Assembly: GCA_004297165.1 (NCBI GenBank)
Contig: SCUJ01000006.1
Coordinates: forward strand, 1,550,464 to 1,614,463
Reading direction: 5' to 3'
Source of the DNA: Gammaproteobacteria bacterium
GTDB lineage: Bacteria > Pseudomonadota > Gammaproteobacteria > Eutrophobiales > Eutrophobiaceae
Length of the DNA stretch: 64,000 nucleotides
Positions 42,003-53,886 of the stretch are shown piece by piece. The notes under the pieces were generated by a model. The model had not been told where the DNA came from and ran no database searches. It worked only from the letters and a program-made list of their open reading frames with translations. A program made the translations under genes and the position numbers. Each line of letters opens with the position of its first letter. The stretch's first letter is position 1.

Positions 42003-43247
42003 CTAATCACGCAGGCTGTGCACCACCAGACCGCTCCGCAGCTTGGGTTCGAACCAAGTCACTTTCGGCGGCATGATCAGGCCGCTGTCGGCGATGTCCA
42101 TCAACTGTTTCATGGAGACGGGATACATGGCGAAGGCGACCGCCATCTCGCCACTGTCCACCCGTTTCGACAATTCGCCGAGGCCGCGGATGCCGCCGAC
42201 GAAATCGATGCGTTTATCGGTGCGCAAGTCCCGGATATGCAACACCGGCTCCAGGATCTGCCGCGAGAGCAGCGTGACATCCAGCACGCCGATGGGGTCA
42301 TCGTCATCCCAGGTGCCGGGCTTCGCCTTCAGCGCATACCACGCGCCGGAGAGATACATGCCGAAGCGATGCGGTCCCGCGGGTCTGACGGGCTCTTTGC
42401 CATGCGGCTCGATATGAAAGGCGTGGGCGATCCGATCCAGGAATTGCGCCGGGGTCAGACCGCCGAGGTCGGTGATGACGCGATTGTAATCGAGTATCGC
42501 CAGTTGATTGTCCGGGAAATGCACGGCGAGGAAGTAATCATACTCGCGCTCGCCAGAATCGCCGGGATTTTCCCCGCGTAATTCGGCCCCGACCAGGGCG
42601 GCCGCGGCGGTGCGGTGATGGCCATCGGCGACATAGGTCGAGGGGATGCCTTCGAACTCGCCCACGATGTGACTGATGAGTTCGGCGCTGCGCACCACCC
42701 AGAAGCGGTGGCGCACGCCGTCATCCGCGGTGAAATCGTACTCCGGGACATGCCGGGTGATGATCGCGACAACTTTGTCGAGTGCCGGGACCGCACGGTA
42801 GGCAAAAAAGACCGGCTCGGCGTTCAGCATTGATACCCGGACGTGGCGCTTGCGATCGACCTCCTTGTCCGGCCGCGTCAGTTCGTGTTTCTTGATCCGG
42901 CCTTCGAGGTAATCCCGCACCGCGGCGCAGGCGACGATGCCCGTCTGCGATCGGCCGTCCATGGTGAGTTCATAGATATAGAGACATTCGCCTGCGTCCT
43001 GACTGAACACGCCCTCCGCCAGCAGTTTTTCGAAATACGCGCGGCCGGTTGCATAGACCTCCGGCGCGTAGGGGTCGGTCTCCGGCGGCAGGAGAATCTC
43101 CGGCTTGACGACATTGAGGAAGGACAAGGGATTGCCGGCGGCCTCGACCCGCGCCTCCTCGCTGCTCAGGACATCATAAGGTCTGGAGGCCACCTGCCGC
43201 GCCTGTTCCGGACGCGGCCTGAGCCCCCTGAAGGGTTTGATGATCAT
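42003..43247 (-). CDS. DUF1015 family protein
   Basis: A 414-residue protein beginning MIIKPFRGLRPRPEQARQVASRPYDVLSSEEA, the typical start of DUF1015 proteins, with the characteristic VADGHHRTAAA motif near residue 210. The family is cytoplasmic, widespread and uncharacterised; it is often next to serA, as here (17 bases apart), which suggests a link to serine or related metabolism. Confidence 0.9.
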   Translation of the reverse strand: MIIKPFRGLRPRPEQARQVASRPYDVLSSEEARVEAAGNPLSFLNVVKPEILLPPETDPYAPEVYATGRAYFEKLLAEGVFSQDAGECLYIYELTMDGRSQTGIVACAAVRDYLEGRIKKHELTRPDKEVDRKRHVRVSMLNAEPVFFAYRAVPALDKVVAIITRHVPEYDFTADDGVRHRFWVVRSAELISHIVGEFEGIPSTYVADGHHRTAAAALVGAELRGENPGDSGEREYDYFLAVHFPDNQLAILDYNRVITDLGGLTPAQFLDRIAHAFHIEPHGKEPVRPAGPHRFGMYLSGAWYALKAKPGTWDDDDPIGVLDVTLLSRQILEPVLHIRDLRTDKRIDFVGGIRGLGELSKRVDSGEMAVAFAMYPVSMKQLMDIADSGLIMPPKVTWFEPKLRSGLVVHSLRD

Positions 43248-43263
43248 GGGAACTGTCTATCGG

Positions 43264-44850
43264 TCAGAGACTGACTTGCGTGATCCAGGTGATGGGTTTG
43301 ATCTGCCGTAATTTCTCCATCACCTTGTCGTCCACGGCCGCGGAGATCTCGATGACCATGATGGCCCGCTCCGAATGATTGCCGTTGCCGAGCTGCATGC
43401 GCGAGATGTTGATCTTGCGTTCGGCCAGGACGGTGCTGATCGCCGCCACGACGCCGGGCTGATCGATATGCTTCGAGATGATCAGATTGCCCTTGAGGGC
43501 GGTCTCGATCTCGTATTCGTCGATCCTGACCAGGCGGGGATGCCGACGCTCGAACAGCGTCCCTTCCACGGTGGTCGTCTTGTCGCCGTGTGTCGCGGTA
43601 AGGCATACCGTCGAGCGGTAGTCCGGATGCTCGGCGCAACGGGCTTCGGTGACGCTGATCCCCTGCTGCTTCGCGATATGCGCGGCATTGACCCGGTTCA
43701 CCGGCACCGACATGTGGGCGCCGAGATATCCGACCAGGGCCTCGGTGCTGATGGAGCGGATGTCGCGTTCGGCGGCATCGCCCCAGAGCGCGACCTCGAG
43801 ATGGCTGATGTTCTTTTCCACCATCGGTCCGATCAGCTTGCCCAACCGTTGCGCGAGCGTCAGATAGGGATTCAGCTTGATCAATTCGGCCGCGGAGACC
43901 GGCGGGAGATTGATGGCGTTGACCGGCTCGCCGGTCTGGAGATATGTCGCCACCTGTTGCGCGATCTCGAGACCCGCCGTGGTCTGGGCCTCGCTGGTCG
44001 AGGCGCCGAGATGGGGGGTGAAGACGATGTTGGGGAGCTCCAGGAGTTTCGAACCCTTGGGCGGCTCATTCTCGAAGACATCCAGCGCGGCCCCGGCCAG
44101 CTTGCCCGATTTCAGGGCCTCATACAGCGCGTCCTCGTCGATGACCCCGCCGCGCGCGCAGTTGACGATCCGCGCCCCCGGTTTCATGGCGGCCAGACGC
44201 TCCGCGTTGAAGACCTTGCGGGTCTTGTCATTCAACGGGCAATGGATGGTGATGTAGTCGCTCGCGGCCACCAGCTCGTCGAGAGTCATGTTACTCACGC
44301 CATCGGCCGCGAAGACATCCTGATTCACGAAGGGATCGTACGCCGCCACTTTCATGTTCAGGGCCTTGGCGCGCGAGGCGACGATCCGGCCGATATTCCC
44401 GTAGCCGAAGATGCCCAGCGTCTTGTTCGCGAGCTCGGATCCCATGAACTTCGAGCGCTCCCATTTCCCTTCCCGCACGGAGCGATCCGCCTCGGGCAGA
44501 CTCCGGCTCAGCGACATGATATGCGCCAGCGCCAGTTCGGCCGTTGTGGTGGCGTTGGCGTTCGGGGTGTTGAGCACCGCGATGCCGCGCTCGGTCGCCC
44601 GCGTCACATCGATATTGTCCACGCCGATGCCGGCGCGGCCGATGACCTGGAGCTTGTCCGCCGCGTCGATCACCTTGCCGGTGATCTTCACCGCGCTGCG
44701 GACCAGAATGGCATGATAGCCGGGAACGGTCTGGCACAGGCCCGCTTCATCGAGGTCGAGGATCTGATCAACCTTGAAGCCCGGCTGCTCCTTGAGGTGT
44801 TTGAGGCCGGAGGCGGCGATCTTGTCCGCTACGAGTATTTTCTTTTCCAT
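43264..44850 (-). CDS. serA: D-3-phosphoglycerate dehydrogenase SerA
   Basis: A 528-residue long-form enzyme for the first step of serine synthesis. VIGRAGIGVDNID lies early, GIFGYGNIGRIVASRAKAL (about 146-164) binds NAD, and NCARGGVIDEDAL and FTPHLGAS contain the catalytic Arg and His. The C-terminal half holds the intervening regulatory domain (about 315-450) and an ACT domain (LIISKHIDQPGVVAAISTVL) that senses serine. It is first in the operon serA-DUF1015-hydrolase-TrxB-like-selenoprotein. Confidence 0.96.
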   Translation of the reverse strand: MEKKILVADKIAASGLKHLKEQPGFKVDQILDLDEAGLCQTVPGYHAILVRSAVKITGKVIDAADKLQVIGRAGIGVDNIDVTRATERGIAVLNTPNANATTTAELALAHIMSLSRSLPEADRSVREGKWERSKFMGSELANKTLGIFGYGNIGRIVASRAKALNMKVAAYDPFVNQDVFAADGVSNMTLDELVAASDYITIHCPLNDKTRKVFNAERLAAMKPGARIVNCARGGVIDEDALYEALKSGKLAGAALDVFENEPPKGSKLLELPNIVFTPHLGASTSEAQTTAGLEIAQQVATYLQTGEPVNAINLPPVSAAELIKLNPYLTLAQRLGKLIGPMVEKNISHLEVALWGDAAERDIRSISTEALVGYLGAHMSVPVNRVNAAHIAKQQGISVTEARCAEHPDYRSTVCLTATHGDKTTTVEGTLFERRHPRLVRIDEYEIETALKGNLIISKHIDQPGVVAAISTVLAERKINISRMQLGNGNHSERAIMVIEISAAVDDKVMEKLRQIKPITWITQVSL

Positions 44851-45029
44851 TGTATATTCCTGGTTGCTTGCGATTCGTCAATAAGCCGGGGTAATGCAGG
44901 CTCTGCCTGGCCGCCGCTTCCACATCTGAGGGAAGGCCACCAAGCTGGTAATCTCGGGAATTTGCCGGGGTATTGTAAGGATTAACAGGCGACTTGCAAG
45001 GCGCGAATCGGAGGCACAGAGCCGCAGAT
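44851..45029. other. Intergenic region between glmM and serA
   Basis: About 180 bases on the minus strand between the end of glmM and the start of serA, presumably with the serA promoter. No clear promoter boxes, terminator or small gene were recognised. Confidence 0.4.
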
Positions 45030-46367
45030 TCAGCGCTGGTTGCGCAGGATCTGCTCCACGCCGTGGGTCAGGCGCAGCGCCAGATCCTCGACCTGTTCCA
45101 GGTTCTCGCCTTCCACCATGACCCGGATCAACGGCTCCGTCCCGGAAGGCCGCAACAACACCCGGCCCCGGCCGGCGAGCGCCGCCATGGCCTCGCGGAC
45201 CAGGACGTCGATCTCCGGATGGCCGCCGAGGTCCACACGATTTTCCAGCCGGATATTGTTGAGCCTTTGCGGATATTTGCTCATCGGCTGCTTGAGATCG
45301 TACAGGCTGCGTCCGGAGCGGCTCATCTCCTCCAGGATCTGCAAGGCCGAGATGATGCCATCGCCCGTGGTGGCAAGGTCCAGGTTGATGATATGGCCTG
45401 AGGATTCCCCGCCGAGTTTGAGATTCTTCTCTTGCAGCATCTCCATCACGTAACGATCGCCCACCTTCGAACGGTGGAAGTCGAGGCCCAGCTCGCGGAT
45501 GGCCAGCTCCAGCCCGAAATTGCTCATCTGGGTGCCGACCACGCCGCCATTGATCCGGTCGCGGCGCGCGCGCGCGATGATGAATAATGCCTCGTCGCCG
45601 TCGACGACGTTCCCGCGGCGATCGATCATGATGAGGCGGTCGCCGTCGCCGTCCAGGGCGATGCCCGCATCGGCCTGGTTCTCCAGCACGGAATCGCGCA
45701 ACATTTCCGGTTTGGTGGCGCCGCATTCCTCGTTGATGTTCAGCCCGTCGGGTTCCGCGCCGATGCTGATCACCTCGGCGCCAAGTTCCTCGAAGACCGA
45801 GGGGGCGATGTTGTAAGCGGCCCCGTGGGCGCAATCCACCACCAGTTTCATGCCTTTGAGGTCGAGACTCGGCTGGATGCGGCTCTTGCAGAATTCGATG
45901 TAGCGCCGGGCGGCGTCGTTGATCCGCAGCGCCTTGCCGAGGTGGCGCGAATAGACCGTCTGCATGGGCTGTTCCATTTCCCGCTCGATCTCGAGTTCGA
46001 CCTCGTCGGGGAGTTTGGTCCCATCGGCGGCAAAAAATTTGATGCCGTTGTCGTAATAGGGATTGTGCGAGGCGCTGATGACAATCCCGCCGCGAGCCCT
46101 GGTGCTGCGGGTCAGAAAGGCGATGCCGGGGGTCGGCATGGGCCCGAGCAGACGGATATCGACGCCCGCCGCGGACAGCCCCGCCTCCAGCGCCGACTCG
46201 AACATGTAGCCGGAGATGCGTGTGTCCTTGCCGATCAGGACCGGGCCGCTGCCGGTCTTGGCCAGCACCCGGCCGGCGGCCCACCCGAGTTTCATGACGA
46301 AATCGGGGGTGATGAAACCCTCGCCTACGCTGCCGCGGATGCCATCGGTGCCGAAATACTTACGCAT
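45030..46367 (-). CDS. glmM: Phosphoglucosamine mutase GlmM
   Basis: A 445-residue enzyme that converts glucosamine-6-P to glucosamine-1-P for peptidoglycan and LPS precursors. [12 protein letters not shown] opens the protein, [20 protein letters not shown] holds the phospho-Ser of the active site (about residue 102), [12 protein letters not shown] binds Mg2+, and [15 protein letters not shown] binds the sugar phosphate. It follows ftsH by 6 bases; the folP gene that often lies between them is absent. Confidence 0.97.
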   Translation of the reverse strand: MRKYFGTDGIRGSVGEGFITPDFVMKLGWAAGRVLAKTGSGPVLIGKDTRISGYMFESALEAGLSAAGVDIRLLGPMPTPGIAFLTRSTRARGGIVISASHNPYYDNGIKFFAADGTKLPDEVELEIEREMEQPMQTVYSRHLGKALRINDAARRYIEFCKSRIQPSLDLKGMKLVVDCAHGAAYNIAPSVFEELGAEVISIGAEPDGLNINEECGATKPEMLRDSVLENQADAGIALDGDGDRLIMIDRRGNVVDGDEALFIIARARRDRINGGVVGTQMSNFGLELAIRELGLDFHRSKVGDRYVMEMLQEKNLKLGGESSGHIINLDLATTGDGIISALQILEEMSRSGRSLYDLKQPMSKYPQRLNNIRLENRVDLGGHPEIDVLVREAMAALAGRGRVLLRPSGTEPLIRVMVEGENLEQVEDLALRLTHGVEQILRNQR

Positions 46368-46373
46368 GCGCCA

Positions 46374-48317
46374 TCAGGCCGGGCGCGCGGGTCCACTGAC
46401 GGGAGGCGTGCCGGGCTTGCCGCCGCTGCGGGGTTTGCCATCTTCCGCAGGGGTCTCCTGATCCTTGGGACTCGGGGCGCCGTTATCGTCGTCCCAGTTA
46501 TCGGGCGGTCGCGGCGGCCGGCCGGACATGATGTCGTCAATCTGGCTGGAATCGATGGTCTCGTATTTCAACAGGGCCTGCGCCATCGTGTGAAGCTTGT
46601 CGAGGTTGGTGTTAAGGATCTCCTCCGCGCGGGCGTAATTCCGATCGATGATCTTGCGGATCTCCTCGTCGATGATGCGGGCGGTTTCGTTCGAGATGTC
46701 CTTGTGCTTGGTGACGGAATGCCCGAGGAACACCTCGCCGGCCTCTTCGCTGTAGGTCAGCGGACCAAGGCGCTCCGAAAGCCCCCACTTCGTGACCATG
46801 CTGCGGGCGATGTCGGTCGCGCGCTGGATGTCGTTGCTGGCGCCGGTGGTGATCTTGTCGTTGCCGAAGATCAGCGATTCGGCGATCCGGCCGCCGAACA
46901 GGCTGCATAACTGGCTTTCCAGAAACTGCTTGCTGTAGCTCAACCGGTCCTCTTCGGGCAGGAACATGGTGACGCCAAGCGCCCGGCCCCTGGGAATGAT
47001 GGTGACCTTGTAGACTGGGTCATGGTTGGGCATTGAGCGGCCGACGATCGCGTGGCCGGCCTCATGATAGGCGGTGAGTTTCTTTTCGTCGTCGCTCATC
47101 ACCATCGAACGGCGTTCGGCGCCCATCATCACCTTGTCCTTGGCGCGCTCGAAATCGTCCATCTCCACCAGTTTCTTGTTGGCGCGGGCCGCCAGCAAGG
47201 CCGCCTCGTTGGTAAGATTGGCGAGGTCAGCGCCGGAGAAGCCGGGGGTGCCCCGGGCGATGATGTTCGGTTTCACATCATCCGCTAGCGCCACCTTGCG
47301 CATGTGCACCTTGAGGATCTGTTCGCGGCCGCGGATGTCCGGCAACGGCACCACCACCTGCCGGTCGAAGCGGCCGGGGCGCAACAGCGCGGGGTCCAGC
47401 ACGTCGGGCCGGTTGGTCGCGGCGATAACGATGACGCCTTCGTTGCCTTCGAACCCATCCATTTCCACAAGCAACTGGTTCAGGGTCTGCTCGCGCTCGT
47501 CGTGGCCGCCGCCGAGACCCGCGCCGCGATGCCGGCCAACGGCGTCGATCTCATCGATGAATATGATGCAAGGCGCCTGTTTCTTGGCCTGCTCGAACAT
47601 GTCCCGGACGCGGGAGGCGCCCACGCCGACGAACATCTCCACGAAATCCGAACCCGAGATGGTGAAGAAGGGCACCCGCGCCTCGCCCGCGATGGCCCGC
47701 GCCAGCAGCGTTTTGCCGGTGCCGGGGGAACCGACCATCAGGACGCCCGAGGGGATCTTGCCGCCGAGTTTCTGGAACTTGCCGGGGTCGCGCAGGAACT
47801 CCACGAGTTCGGCCACCTCCTCCTTCGCCTCGTCCACGCCGGCGACATCGTTGAAGGTGACCCGGACCTGGTCCTCGCTCAGCAGTCTGGCGCGGCTCTT
47901 GCCGAACGAGAGCGCGCCGCGCCCGCCGCCTCCGCCCTGCATCTGGCGCATGAAATAGATCCAGACGCCGAGGAGCAGCAGAATGGGGAACCAGGAGATA
48001 AAAGCGCTGGCCCAGAAGGAATTCGTGCTGGGCTTGACCCCGTTGAGGACGACATTGTTTTCCAGCAGGGTCCCGATCAGGGCATCGTGACTGGTTTCCG
48101 GACTGTAGGTGGTAAAGCGTGAATCGTCCGAGCGCTGACCGGTGATGATGCTGCCGTCGATCATGACCGATTCGACAGCGCCCGACTTGACGTCTTCAAT
48201 GAACTGGGAATATGGAATATCGCTCCCCAGGGAAGTCGTCCCGAATTGACGGAACACCATCATCAGGACCAGGGCGATGACCACCCAAAGCAGAAGGTTT
48301 TTTACCATATCGTTCAC
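46374..48317 (-). CDS. ftsH: ATP-dependent membrane zinc protease FtsH
   Basis: A 647-residue membrane-anchored AAA protease. Two N-terminal helices (about 5-24 and 105-125) flank a periplasmic domain, the Walker A is GSPGTGKT (about 196-203), the Walker B is IIFIDEID, the second region of homology contains [19 protein letters not shown], and the zinc site is HEAGH (about 417-421). It degrades membrane proteins, LpxC-type regulators and sigma32. The C-terminal 40 residues are Pro/Gly/Asp-rich. Confidence 0.97.
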   Translation of the reverse strand: MNDMVKNLLLWVVIALVLMMVFRQFGTTSLGSDIPYSQFIEDVKSGAVESVMIDGSIITGQRSDDSRFTTYSPETSHDALIGTLLENNVVLNGVKPSTNSFWASAFISWFPILLLLGVWIYFMRQMQGGGGGRGALSFGKSRARLLSEDQVRVTFNDVAGVDEAKEEVAELVEFLRDPGKFQKLGGKIPSGVLMVGSPGTGKTLLARAIAGEARVPFFTISGSDFVEMFVGVGASRVRDMFEQAKKQAPCIIFIDEIDAVGRHRGAGLGGGHDEREQTLNQLLVEMDGFEGNEGVIVIAATNRPDVLDPALLRPGRFDRQVVVPLPDIRGREQILKVHMRKVALADDVKPNIIARGTPGFSGADLANLTNEAALLAARANKKLVEMDDFERAKDKVMMGAERRSMVMSDDEKKLTAYHEAGHAIVGRSMPNHDPVYKVTIIPRGRALGVTMFLPEEDRLSYSKQFLESQLCSLFGGRIAESLIFGNDKITTGASNDIQRATDIARSMVTKWGLSERLGPLTYSEEAGEVFLGHSVTKHKDISNETARIIDEEIRKIIDRNYARAEEILNTNLDKLHTMAQALLKYETIDSSQIDDIMSGRPPRPPDNWDDDNGAPSPKDQETPAEDGKPRSGGKPGTPPVSGPARPA

Positions 48318-48368
48318 TGAGTTACCTCTGAATTCCGGACGGATGGAAGCCCGGATAGTTGAAAGGTA

Positions 48369-48983
48369 CTATACAACATAGCCCCTGGCCAGCATATAAA
48401 ATTCCCTTGATTTATCCCTGGAAGCGTCGGGTTTCCGGATTACGGTACGCGTGAAATGCCGCGCAATTTCCTTTCTGTAGGCATCCGCTCCCTCACCCTG
48501 AAACAACTTGATCAGCAGATCGCCGCCGGGCCGCAACACCCCGCGGGAGAATTCGAATGTAAGTTCGGCCAGCAACATGCTGCGCGCCTGATCGGTCGTG
48601 CGTATGCCGGATAGATTGGGGGCGATATCCGAAATAACAAGATCCACGGGTCTTCCGGAGAGAACGTCCAGCAAACGCTGCACGGTTGCGGGGTCGGTGA
48701 AATCCCCTTGCAGACAGACGACGCCCGGAATGGGGTCCATGGGCAGGATGTCGAGGGCTACCACCAGGCCGGACTCGCCGACCTTTTCGCTTGCATATTG
48801 TGACCAGCCGCCGGGCGCCGCGCCGAGATCGACCACCGTCTGTCCCTTGCGCAGGAGCCGGTCCTGACGATCGATCTCCATCAATTTGTAGATCGCGCGG
48901 GAGCGGTAATCCTGAATGTGCGCCAGTTTTACGTAGGGGTCCCGACGCTGCTGTTGCAACCAACTGTTACTGCTGCGGGACAT
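48369..48983 (-). CDS. rlmE: 23S rRNA 2'-O-methyltransferase RlmE
   Basis: A 204-residue S-adenosylmethionine enzyme (FtsJ/RrmJ) that methylates U2552 of 23S rRNA. VVDLGAAPGGWSQYA is the SAM-binding motif (about residues 50-64); the catalytic Lys-Asp-Lys-Glu set is in the YKLMEID, SDIAPN, LLIKLFQG and REFYMLA segments. It overlaps greA by one base and lies 51 bases before ftsH, in the conserved gammaproteobacterial order. Confidence 0.95.
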   Translation of the reverse strand: MSRSSNSWLQQQRRDPYVKLAHIQDYRSRAIYKLMEIDRQDRLLRKGQTVVDLGAAPGGWSQYASEKVGESGLVVALDILPMDPIPGVVCLQGDFTDPATVQRLLDVLSGRPVDLVISDIAPNLSGIRTTDQARSMLLAELTFEFSRGVLRPGGDLLIKLFQGEGADAYRKEIARHFTRTVIRKPDASRDKSREFYMLARGYVV

Positions 48984-49459
48984 CAGACATAGCGGATCGC
49001 GACGATCTCGTATTCGATCACGCCGCCCGGCGCCCTGACCTCGGCGATATCGCCCAGTTCCTTGCCGATCAGGGCGCGGGCTATCGGCGAATTCACGGAG
49101 ACCTGCCGGTGGGCCATGTCCGCCTCCTCCTCGCCGACGATCTGGTAGCTGACGGCTTCGTTCGCATCGAGATTGAGCAGATCGACCGTCGCGCCGAACA
49201 CCACGCGGCCGCCTGAATCGATAGTGCTGACATCAATCACACGGGCATTCGCCAGCACCGCCTCGATGGCAGCGATCCGGCCTTCGGTAAAACTCTGCTG
49301 TTCCCGCGCCGCGTGGTATTCCGCGTTCTCGCTGAGATCGCCATGGGCGCGCGCCTCGGCGATGGCCTGCGTAATCCGGGGCCGTTCCACGGTCTTTAAC
49401 TGGCGCAGTTGCGCGCGCAGTTTTTCCACGCCCTTGGCCGTGATGGGTGTTGCGCTCAT
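48983..49459 (-). CDS. greA: Transcription elongation factor GreA
   Basis: A 158-residue protein. The N-terminal coiled coil (about 10-75) carries the acidic tip [13 protein letters not shown] that reaches into the RNA polymerase channel to stimulate cleavage of backtracked RNA, and the C-terminal FKBP-like domain ends in [18 protein letters not shown]. Its ATG overlaps the carB stop by 4 bases. Confidence 0.96.
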   Translation of the reverse strand: MSATPITAKGVEKLRAQLRQLKTVERPRITQAIAEARAHGDLSENAEYHAAREQQSFTEGRIAAIEAVLANARVIDVSTIDSGGRVVFGATVDLLNLDANEAVSYQIVGEEEADMAHRQVSVNSPIARALIGKELGDIAEVRAPGGVIEYEIVAIRYV

Positions 49460-52400
49460 TCGCTAGCTCCTGTGTGTAGATCCTGAAGGCGGCTGATACG
49501 ATCCACCGGCGCGCCCTTCAGGGCATGGATTGTAGCATGCGCCCCCGCGATGGTGGTCATGTAGAACACCTTGTGCAGCAGGGCGTTGCGGCGTATCGGG
49601 TAGGAGTCGGAGATCGCCTGTTTCCCTTCTGTGGTGTTGATGATAAAGATCACCTCGTCGTTCTTGATCATATCGACGATGTGCGGTTGGCCTTCCCTGA
49701 CCTTGTTCACACCGAGACACTCCAGACCGGCCTCGCGCAGCGCCTTGGCCGTGCCGTGCGTGGCGCAGAGTTTGAACCCGAGTTCATGCAACGCCCGGGC
49801 GATGCTTCTGGCCTCGGCCTTGTCCCGGTCGCGTACGCTGATGAACACCAGCCCGCCGCGCGGCAGGTTCTCGCCGGCCCCGAGTTGCGCCTTGGCGTAG
49901 GCCTCGCCGAAGCTGTTGCCGATCCCCATGACCTCGCCCGTGGATTTCATCTCCGGTCCGAGCAACGAATCCACGCCGGGGAACTTGATGAAGGGGAAGA
50001 CGGACTCCTTCACGGAATAGTGCGCGGTCCTGCCCGGTTCGCTCACGCCTTGCTCGCGCAGGCTGAGGCCGGTCATGCAGCGCGCGGCGATTCGGGCCAG
50101 CGGCAGGCCGACCGCCTTGGAGACAAAGGGCACCGTGCGCGAGGCGCGTGGATTCACCTCCAGCACGAATATCTCCTCGCCCTGGATGGCGAACTGCGTG
50201 TTCATCAGGCCAACCACCCGCAGCGCTTTCGCCATCTGCCGGACCTGATCCGCCAGACGCTGCTGCATGGTCCCGCTCAGACTGTAGGGCGGCAGGGAGC
50301 AGGCCGAATCGCCCGAGTGGACGCCGGCCTCCTCGATATGCTCCATGATCCCGCCGATGATGACGTCCCCGCCATCCGCGATCGCGTCGACATCGACCTC
50401 GATGGCGTCCCGCAGGAAATGATCCAGCAACACCGGGGAATCGTTCGAGACGGCGACCGCCTTGCGCATGTAGTTCACGAGGTCGGCCTCCGAATAGACG
50501 ATCTCCATGGCGCGACCGCCCAGCACATACGAGGGTCTGACCACCAGCGGGTAGCCGATCGCCGTCGCCCCGGCGACGGCCTCCTCGATGTTGCGCGCGG
50601 TGCGGTTCGGCGGCTGCTTGAGCCCCAGTCCCTGGAGCAACTGCTGGAAGCGTTCCCGATCCTCGGCGAGATCGATCGAATCCGGGGTCGTGCCGATAAT
50701 CGGGGCGCCCTCGGCCTCCAGCGGACGGGCCAGCTTCAGCGGCGTCTGCCCACCGTACTGGACGATGATCCCCGCGGGCTTTTCCACGTGGATGATCTCG
50801 AGCACGTCTTCCAGCGTCAGCGGTTCGAAATAAAGCCGGTCCGAGGTGTCGTAGTCGGTGGAGACCGTCTCGGGATTGCAATTCACCATGATGGTCTCGT
50901 AGCCCGATTCGCGCAGGGCGAGCGCGGCCTGCACGCAGCAGTAATCGAATTCGATCCCCTGGCCGATGCGGTTGGGGCCGCCGCCCAGGACCATGATCTT
51001 GCGACGCGCGCTGGGCGCGGCCTCGCATTCTTCGTCGTAGGTCGAGTAGAGGTAGGCGGTGGTCGCGGCAAATTCCGCGGCGCAGGAATCGACCCGTTTG
51101 TAGACGGGGCGGATGCCCTGGGCCTGCCGGTAAATCCGCAACTCCTTCTCGCTAAAGCCGGTGATCCTCGCGATGCGGCTGTCCGCGAAGCCCTTGCGTT
51201 TGAGCCGGCGCAGGTCGGCGGGATCGGGCAGGTGTCCGCGCCGCTCCGAGAGGCGTTGTTCCTCTACGATCAGGTCGGCGATCTGGGCCAGGAACCAGCG
51301 ATCGATACGGCAGCATTCGTGCACCTCCTCCAGCGAAAATCCGTGCCGGAAGGCGTCCGCCACGTAGCGCAGGCGATCCGCCCGCGCCACGCGCAGTTCG
51401 CGGCGGATGACGTCCTGAATGTCATCGTCCGCGCCGTATTCGTTTTCGTTCAGGCCGTCGAGCCCCGTTTCGAGGCTGCGCAGGGCCTTCTGCAATGACT
51501 CCTGGAAGGTGCGGCCGATGGCCATGGCCTCGCCCACGGATTTCATCTGCGTGGTCAGGCGATCGTCCGCCTGGGGGAATTTTTCGAAGGTGAAACGCGG
51601 CACCTTGGTGACGATGTAGTCGATGGTCGGTTCGAAGGATGCCGGCGTCGCCCCGCCGGTGATCTCGTTGGCGAGCTCATCGAGGGTGTAACCGACGGCC
51701 AGCTTGGCCGCCACCCTGGCGATGGGGAAACCGGTCGCCTTCGAGGCAAGCGCCGACGATCGGGACACGCGCGGATTCATCTCGATGATGATCACCTCGC
51801 CGTTCTCGGGATTGACGGCGAACTGGACGTTGGAGCCGCCGGTGTCCACGCCGATCTCCCTCAGGACGGCGATGGAGGCGTCCCGCATCCGCTGATATTC
51901 CTTGTCGGTCAGGGTGAGCGCCGGGGCGATGGTGATGGAATCCCCGGTGTGGATGCCCATCGGATCCACATTCTCGATGGAACATACGATGATGCAGTTG
52001 TCCTTGCTGTCGCGCACCACCTCCATTTCGAACTCCTTCCAGCCGAGCACCGATTGCTCCAGCAGGATCTCCCGGGTCGGGGAGGCGTCCAGGCCGCGTT
52101 CGCAGAGTTCGGGAAATTCCTCGCGGTTGTAGGCGATGCCGCCCCCGCTGCCGCCCAGCGTGAAGGACGGCCGGATGATGATGGGGAAGCCGAGTTCCTC
52201 CTGGATCGCGCGCGCCTGATCGAGGTCGTGCGCCAGTCTGGATTTCGGCAGCTTGAGCCCGATCTTCCGCATGGCGTCGCGGAAGCGTTCCCGGTCCTCC
52301 GCCTTGTCGATGGCCTCGCGGCTCGCGCCGATCATCTCCACGCCGAACTTGTCGAGGATGCCTTCCCGGGCGAGGTCCAGGGCACAGTTCAGGGCGGTCT

Positions 52401-52677
52401 GGCCACCCATGGTGGGCAACAGGGCGTCGGGCCGCTCGCGCTCGATGATTGCCGCGACGGTCTGCCAGCGCACGGGTTCGATGTAGGTGGCGTCCGCCAT
52501 CTCCGGATCGGTCATGATCGTGGCCGGATTGGAGTTGACCAGTATTACCCGATAACCTTCCTCGCGCAGGGCCTTGCAGGCCTGGGCGCCGGAATAATCG
52601 AATTCGCAGGCCTGGCCGATCACGATCGGACCGGCGCCGATGATCAGGATGCTATTGATGTCCGTGCGTTTCGGCAT
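49456..52677 (-). CDS. carB: Carbamoyl-phosphate synthase large subunit CarB
   Basis: A full-length 1073-residue enzyme with two ATP-grasp halves. The first begins [22 protein letters not shown] with [18 protein letters not shown]; the second begins [20 protein letters not shown] with [17 protein letters not shown]. The last 140 residues form the allosteric (UMP/ornithine) domain. It makes carbamoyl phosphate for arginine and pyrimidines. carA is 6 bases upstream. Confidence 0.98.
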   Translation of the reverse strand: MPKRTDINSILIIGAGPIVIGQACEFDYSGAQACKALREEGYRVILVNSNPATIMTDPEMADATYIEPVRWQTVAAIIERERPDALLPTMGGQTALNCALDLAREGILDKFGVEMIGASREAIDKAEDRERFRDAMRKIGLKLPKSRLAHDLDQARAIQEELGFPIIIRPSFTLGGSGGGIAYNREEFPELCERGLDASPTREILLEQSVLGWKEFEMEVVRDSKDNCIIVCSIENVDPMGIHTGDSITIAPALTLTDKEYQRMRDASIAVLREIGVDTGGSNVQFAVNPENGEVIIIEMNPRVSRSSALASKATGFPIARVAAKLAVGYTLDELANEITGGATPASFEPTIDYIVTKVPRFTFEKFPQADDRLTTQMKSVGEAMAIGRTFQESLQKALRSLETGLDGLNENEYGADDDIQDVIRRELRVARADRLRYVADAFRHGFSLEEVHECCRIDRWFLAQIADLIVEEQRLSERRGHLPDPADLRRLKRKGFADSRIARITGFSEKELRIYRQAQGIRPVYKRVDSCAAEFAATTAYLYSTYDEECEAAPSARRKIMVLGGGPNRIGQGIEFDYCCVQAALALRESGYETIMVNCNPETVSTDYDTSDRLYFEPLTLEDVLEIIHVEKPAGIIVQYGGQTPLKLARPLEAEGAPIIGTTPDSIDLAEDRERFQQLLQGLGLKQPPNRTARNIEEAVAGATAIGYPLVVRPSYVLGGRAMEIVYSEADLVNYMRKAVAVSNDSPVLLDHFLRDAIEVDVDAIADGGDVIIGGIMEHIEEAGVHSGDSACSLPPYSLSGTMQQRLADQVRQMAKALRVVGLMNTQFAIQGEEIFVLEVNPRASRTVPFVSKAVGLPLARIAARCMTGLSLREQGVSEPGRTAHYSVKESVFPFIKFPGVDSLLGPEMKSTGEVMGIGNSFGEAYAKAQLGAGENLPRGGLVFISVRDRDKAEARSIARALHELGFKLCATHGTAKALREAGLECLGVNKVREGQPHIVDMIKNDEVIFIINTTEGKQAISDSYPIRRNALLHKVFYMTTIAGAHATIHALKGAPVDRISRLQDLHTGASE

Positions 52678-52683
52678 GGCGAT

Positions 52684-53838
52684 TCAGTTCCCGGCCTGTT
52701 GTTGCATGAGTTCAAGGAAATGCCCGAACAGGGGCCGCAGGTCATGCGGTCCGGGACTGGCCTCCGGGTGTCCCTGGAAACCGAAGGCCGGCAGCACCCG
52801 GTGATGAACCCCTTGCAGGGATCCGTCGAAGAGCGAGCGGTGCGTCGGCCGCAGGGTCCCGGGGAGGGAAGCCTCGTCGACCGCGAAGCCGTGATTCTGA
52901 CTGGTGATGATCACCCGCCGGGTATCCAGATCGAGCACCGGATGATTGGCGCCGTGATGACCGAATTTCATCTTGATGGTGCGCCCTCCCGAGGCCAGCC
53001 CCAGCAGTTGATGACCGAGGCAGATCCCAAACGTCGGCGTGCCGCTCTTGAGGATCTCCCGGATCGCGGTAATGGCGTAATCGCAGGCCTCGGGATCGCC
53101 AGGGCCGTTCGACAGGAACACGCCGTCCGGCTTGCGGGCCAGGACCTCCCCGGCCGGCGTCGTGGCCGGTACCACGTTCACCTCGCAACCCAGATCGGCA
53201 AGGATCCGCAGGATCTGGCGCTTGATGCCGAAGTCGTAGGCGATCACGCGCCAGCGCCGATCGGTCTGGGGTGGCTCGGCATAGCGGTTTTCCGCCAGCG
53301 ACCAATGTCCTTCCACCCAGGGGTATTCCCGCGCGACCGACACCACCTGCGCCAGATCCATGCCTTGCAGGCCGGGAAATGCCCGGGCCGCCGCGAGCGC
53401 CGTCGCGGGGTCCGGGTTATCGCCTGCCTGGATGCAACCGTTTTGCGCCCCCTTGTCCCGCAGGATCCGGGTCAGGCGGCGGGTGTCGATATCGGCGATG
53501 GCCACGACATTCTCGCGTTGCAGATACGTCGTGAGGGATTCCGCTGCCCGCCAGTTGCTGTACGTCGGCGGCAGGTCCCGGATCACCAACCCGCTGCAGT
53601 AGACCCGATCCGATTCCGCATCGGCCGGATTCACCCCGACAACGCCGATATGGGGCTGGGTCAGGGTGACGATCTGGCGGCAGTAGGACGGATCCGTGAG
53701 GATCTCCTGGTAACCGGTGATGGCCGTATTGAATACGACCTCTCCGGTAGTCTGTCCGGAACTGCCGATGGCGCGGCCGTAAAAGAGGCTGCCGTCGGCG
53801 AGCGCCAGGATTGCGGATGGGTGCAAGGTTTTCTCCAC
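52684..53838 (-). CDS. carA: Carbamoyl-phosphate synthase small subunit CarA
   Basis: A 384-residue glutamine amidotransferase. [18 protein letters not shown] starts the domain, and the class-I triad is visible: Cys in [14 protein letters not shown], and His/Glu in [13 protein letters not shown] at the end. The start is taken as GTG 53838, which gives the N-terminus expected of CarA; an ATG at 53916 would add 26 unusual residues that span the leader hairpin. It provides ammonia to CarB. Confidence 0.93.
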   Translation of the reverse strand: MEKTLHPSAILALADGSLFYGRAIGSSGQTTGEVVFNTAITGYQEILTDPSYCRQIVTLTQPHIGVVGVNPADAESDRVYCSGLVIRDLPPTYSNWRAAESLTTYLQRENVVAIADIDTRRLTRILRDKGAQNGCIQAGDNPDPATALAAARAFPGLQGMDLAQVVSVAREYPWVEGHWSLAENRYAEPPQTDRRWRVIAYDFGIKRQILRILADLGCEVNVVPATTPAGEVLARKPDGVFLSNGPGDPEACDYAITAIREILKSGTPTFGICLGHQLLGLASGGRTIKMKFGHHGANHPVLDLDTRRVIITSQNHGFAVDEASLPGTLRPTHRSLFDGSLQGVHHRVLPAFGFQGHPEASPGPHDLRPLFGHFLELMQQQAGN

Positions 53839-53854
53839 AGGCGTGTATACGTAG

Positions 53855-53886
53855 AAAACGGGAGAATCCTCGCGAATCCTCCCGTT
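53855..53886 (-). terminator. Terminator-like hairpin in the carA leader (possible attenuator)
   Basis: On the minus strand AACGGGAG / CTCCCGTT form an 8-bp stem (53879-53886 with 53857-53864) followed by a short T-run (TTTTC). It lies just 17 bases upstream of the chosen carA start, the place where pyrimidine-dependent attenuators are often found. The T-run is short. Confidence 0.4.

Noticed and set aside
49525..51498. Long open frame antisense to carB (and similar ones opposite dnaK, ftsH, serA and the TonB receptors)
   Set aside because: These are mirror frames typical of GC-rich genes. Their products are low-complexity and lack family motifs, and the opposite strand encodes well-known proteins.
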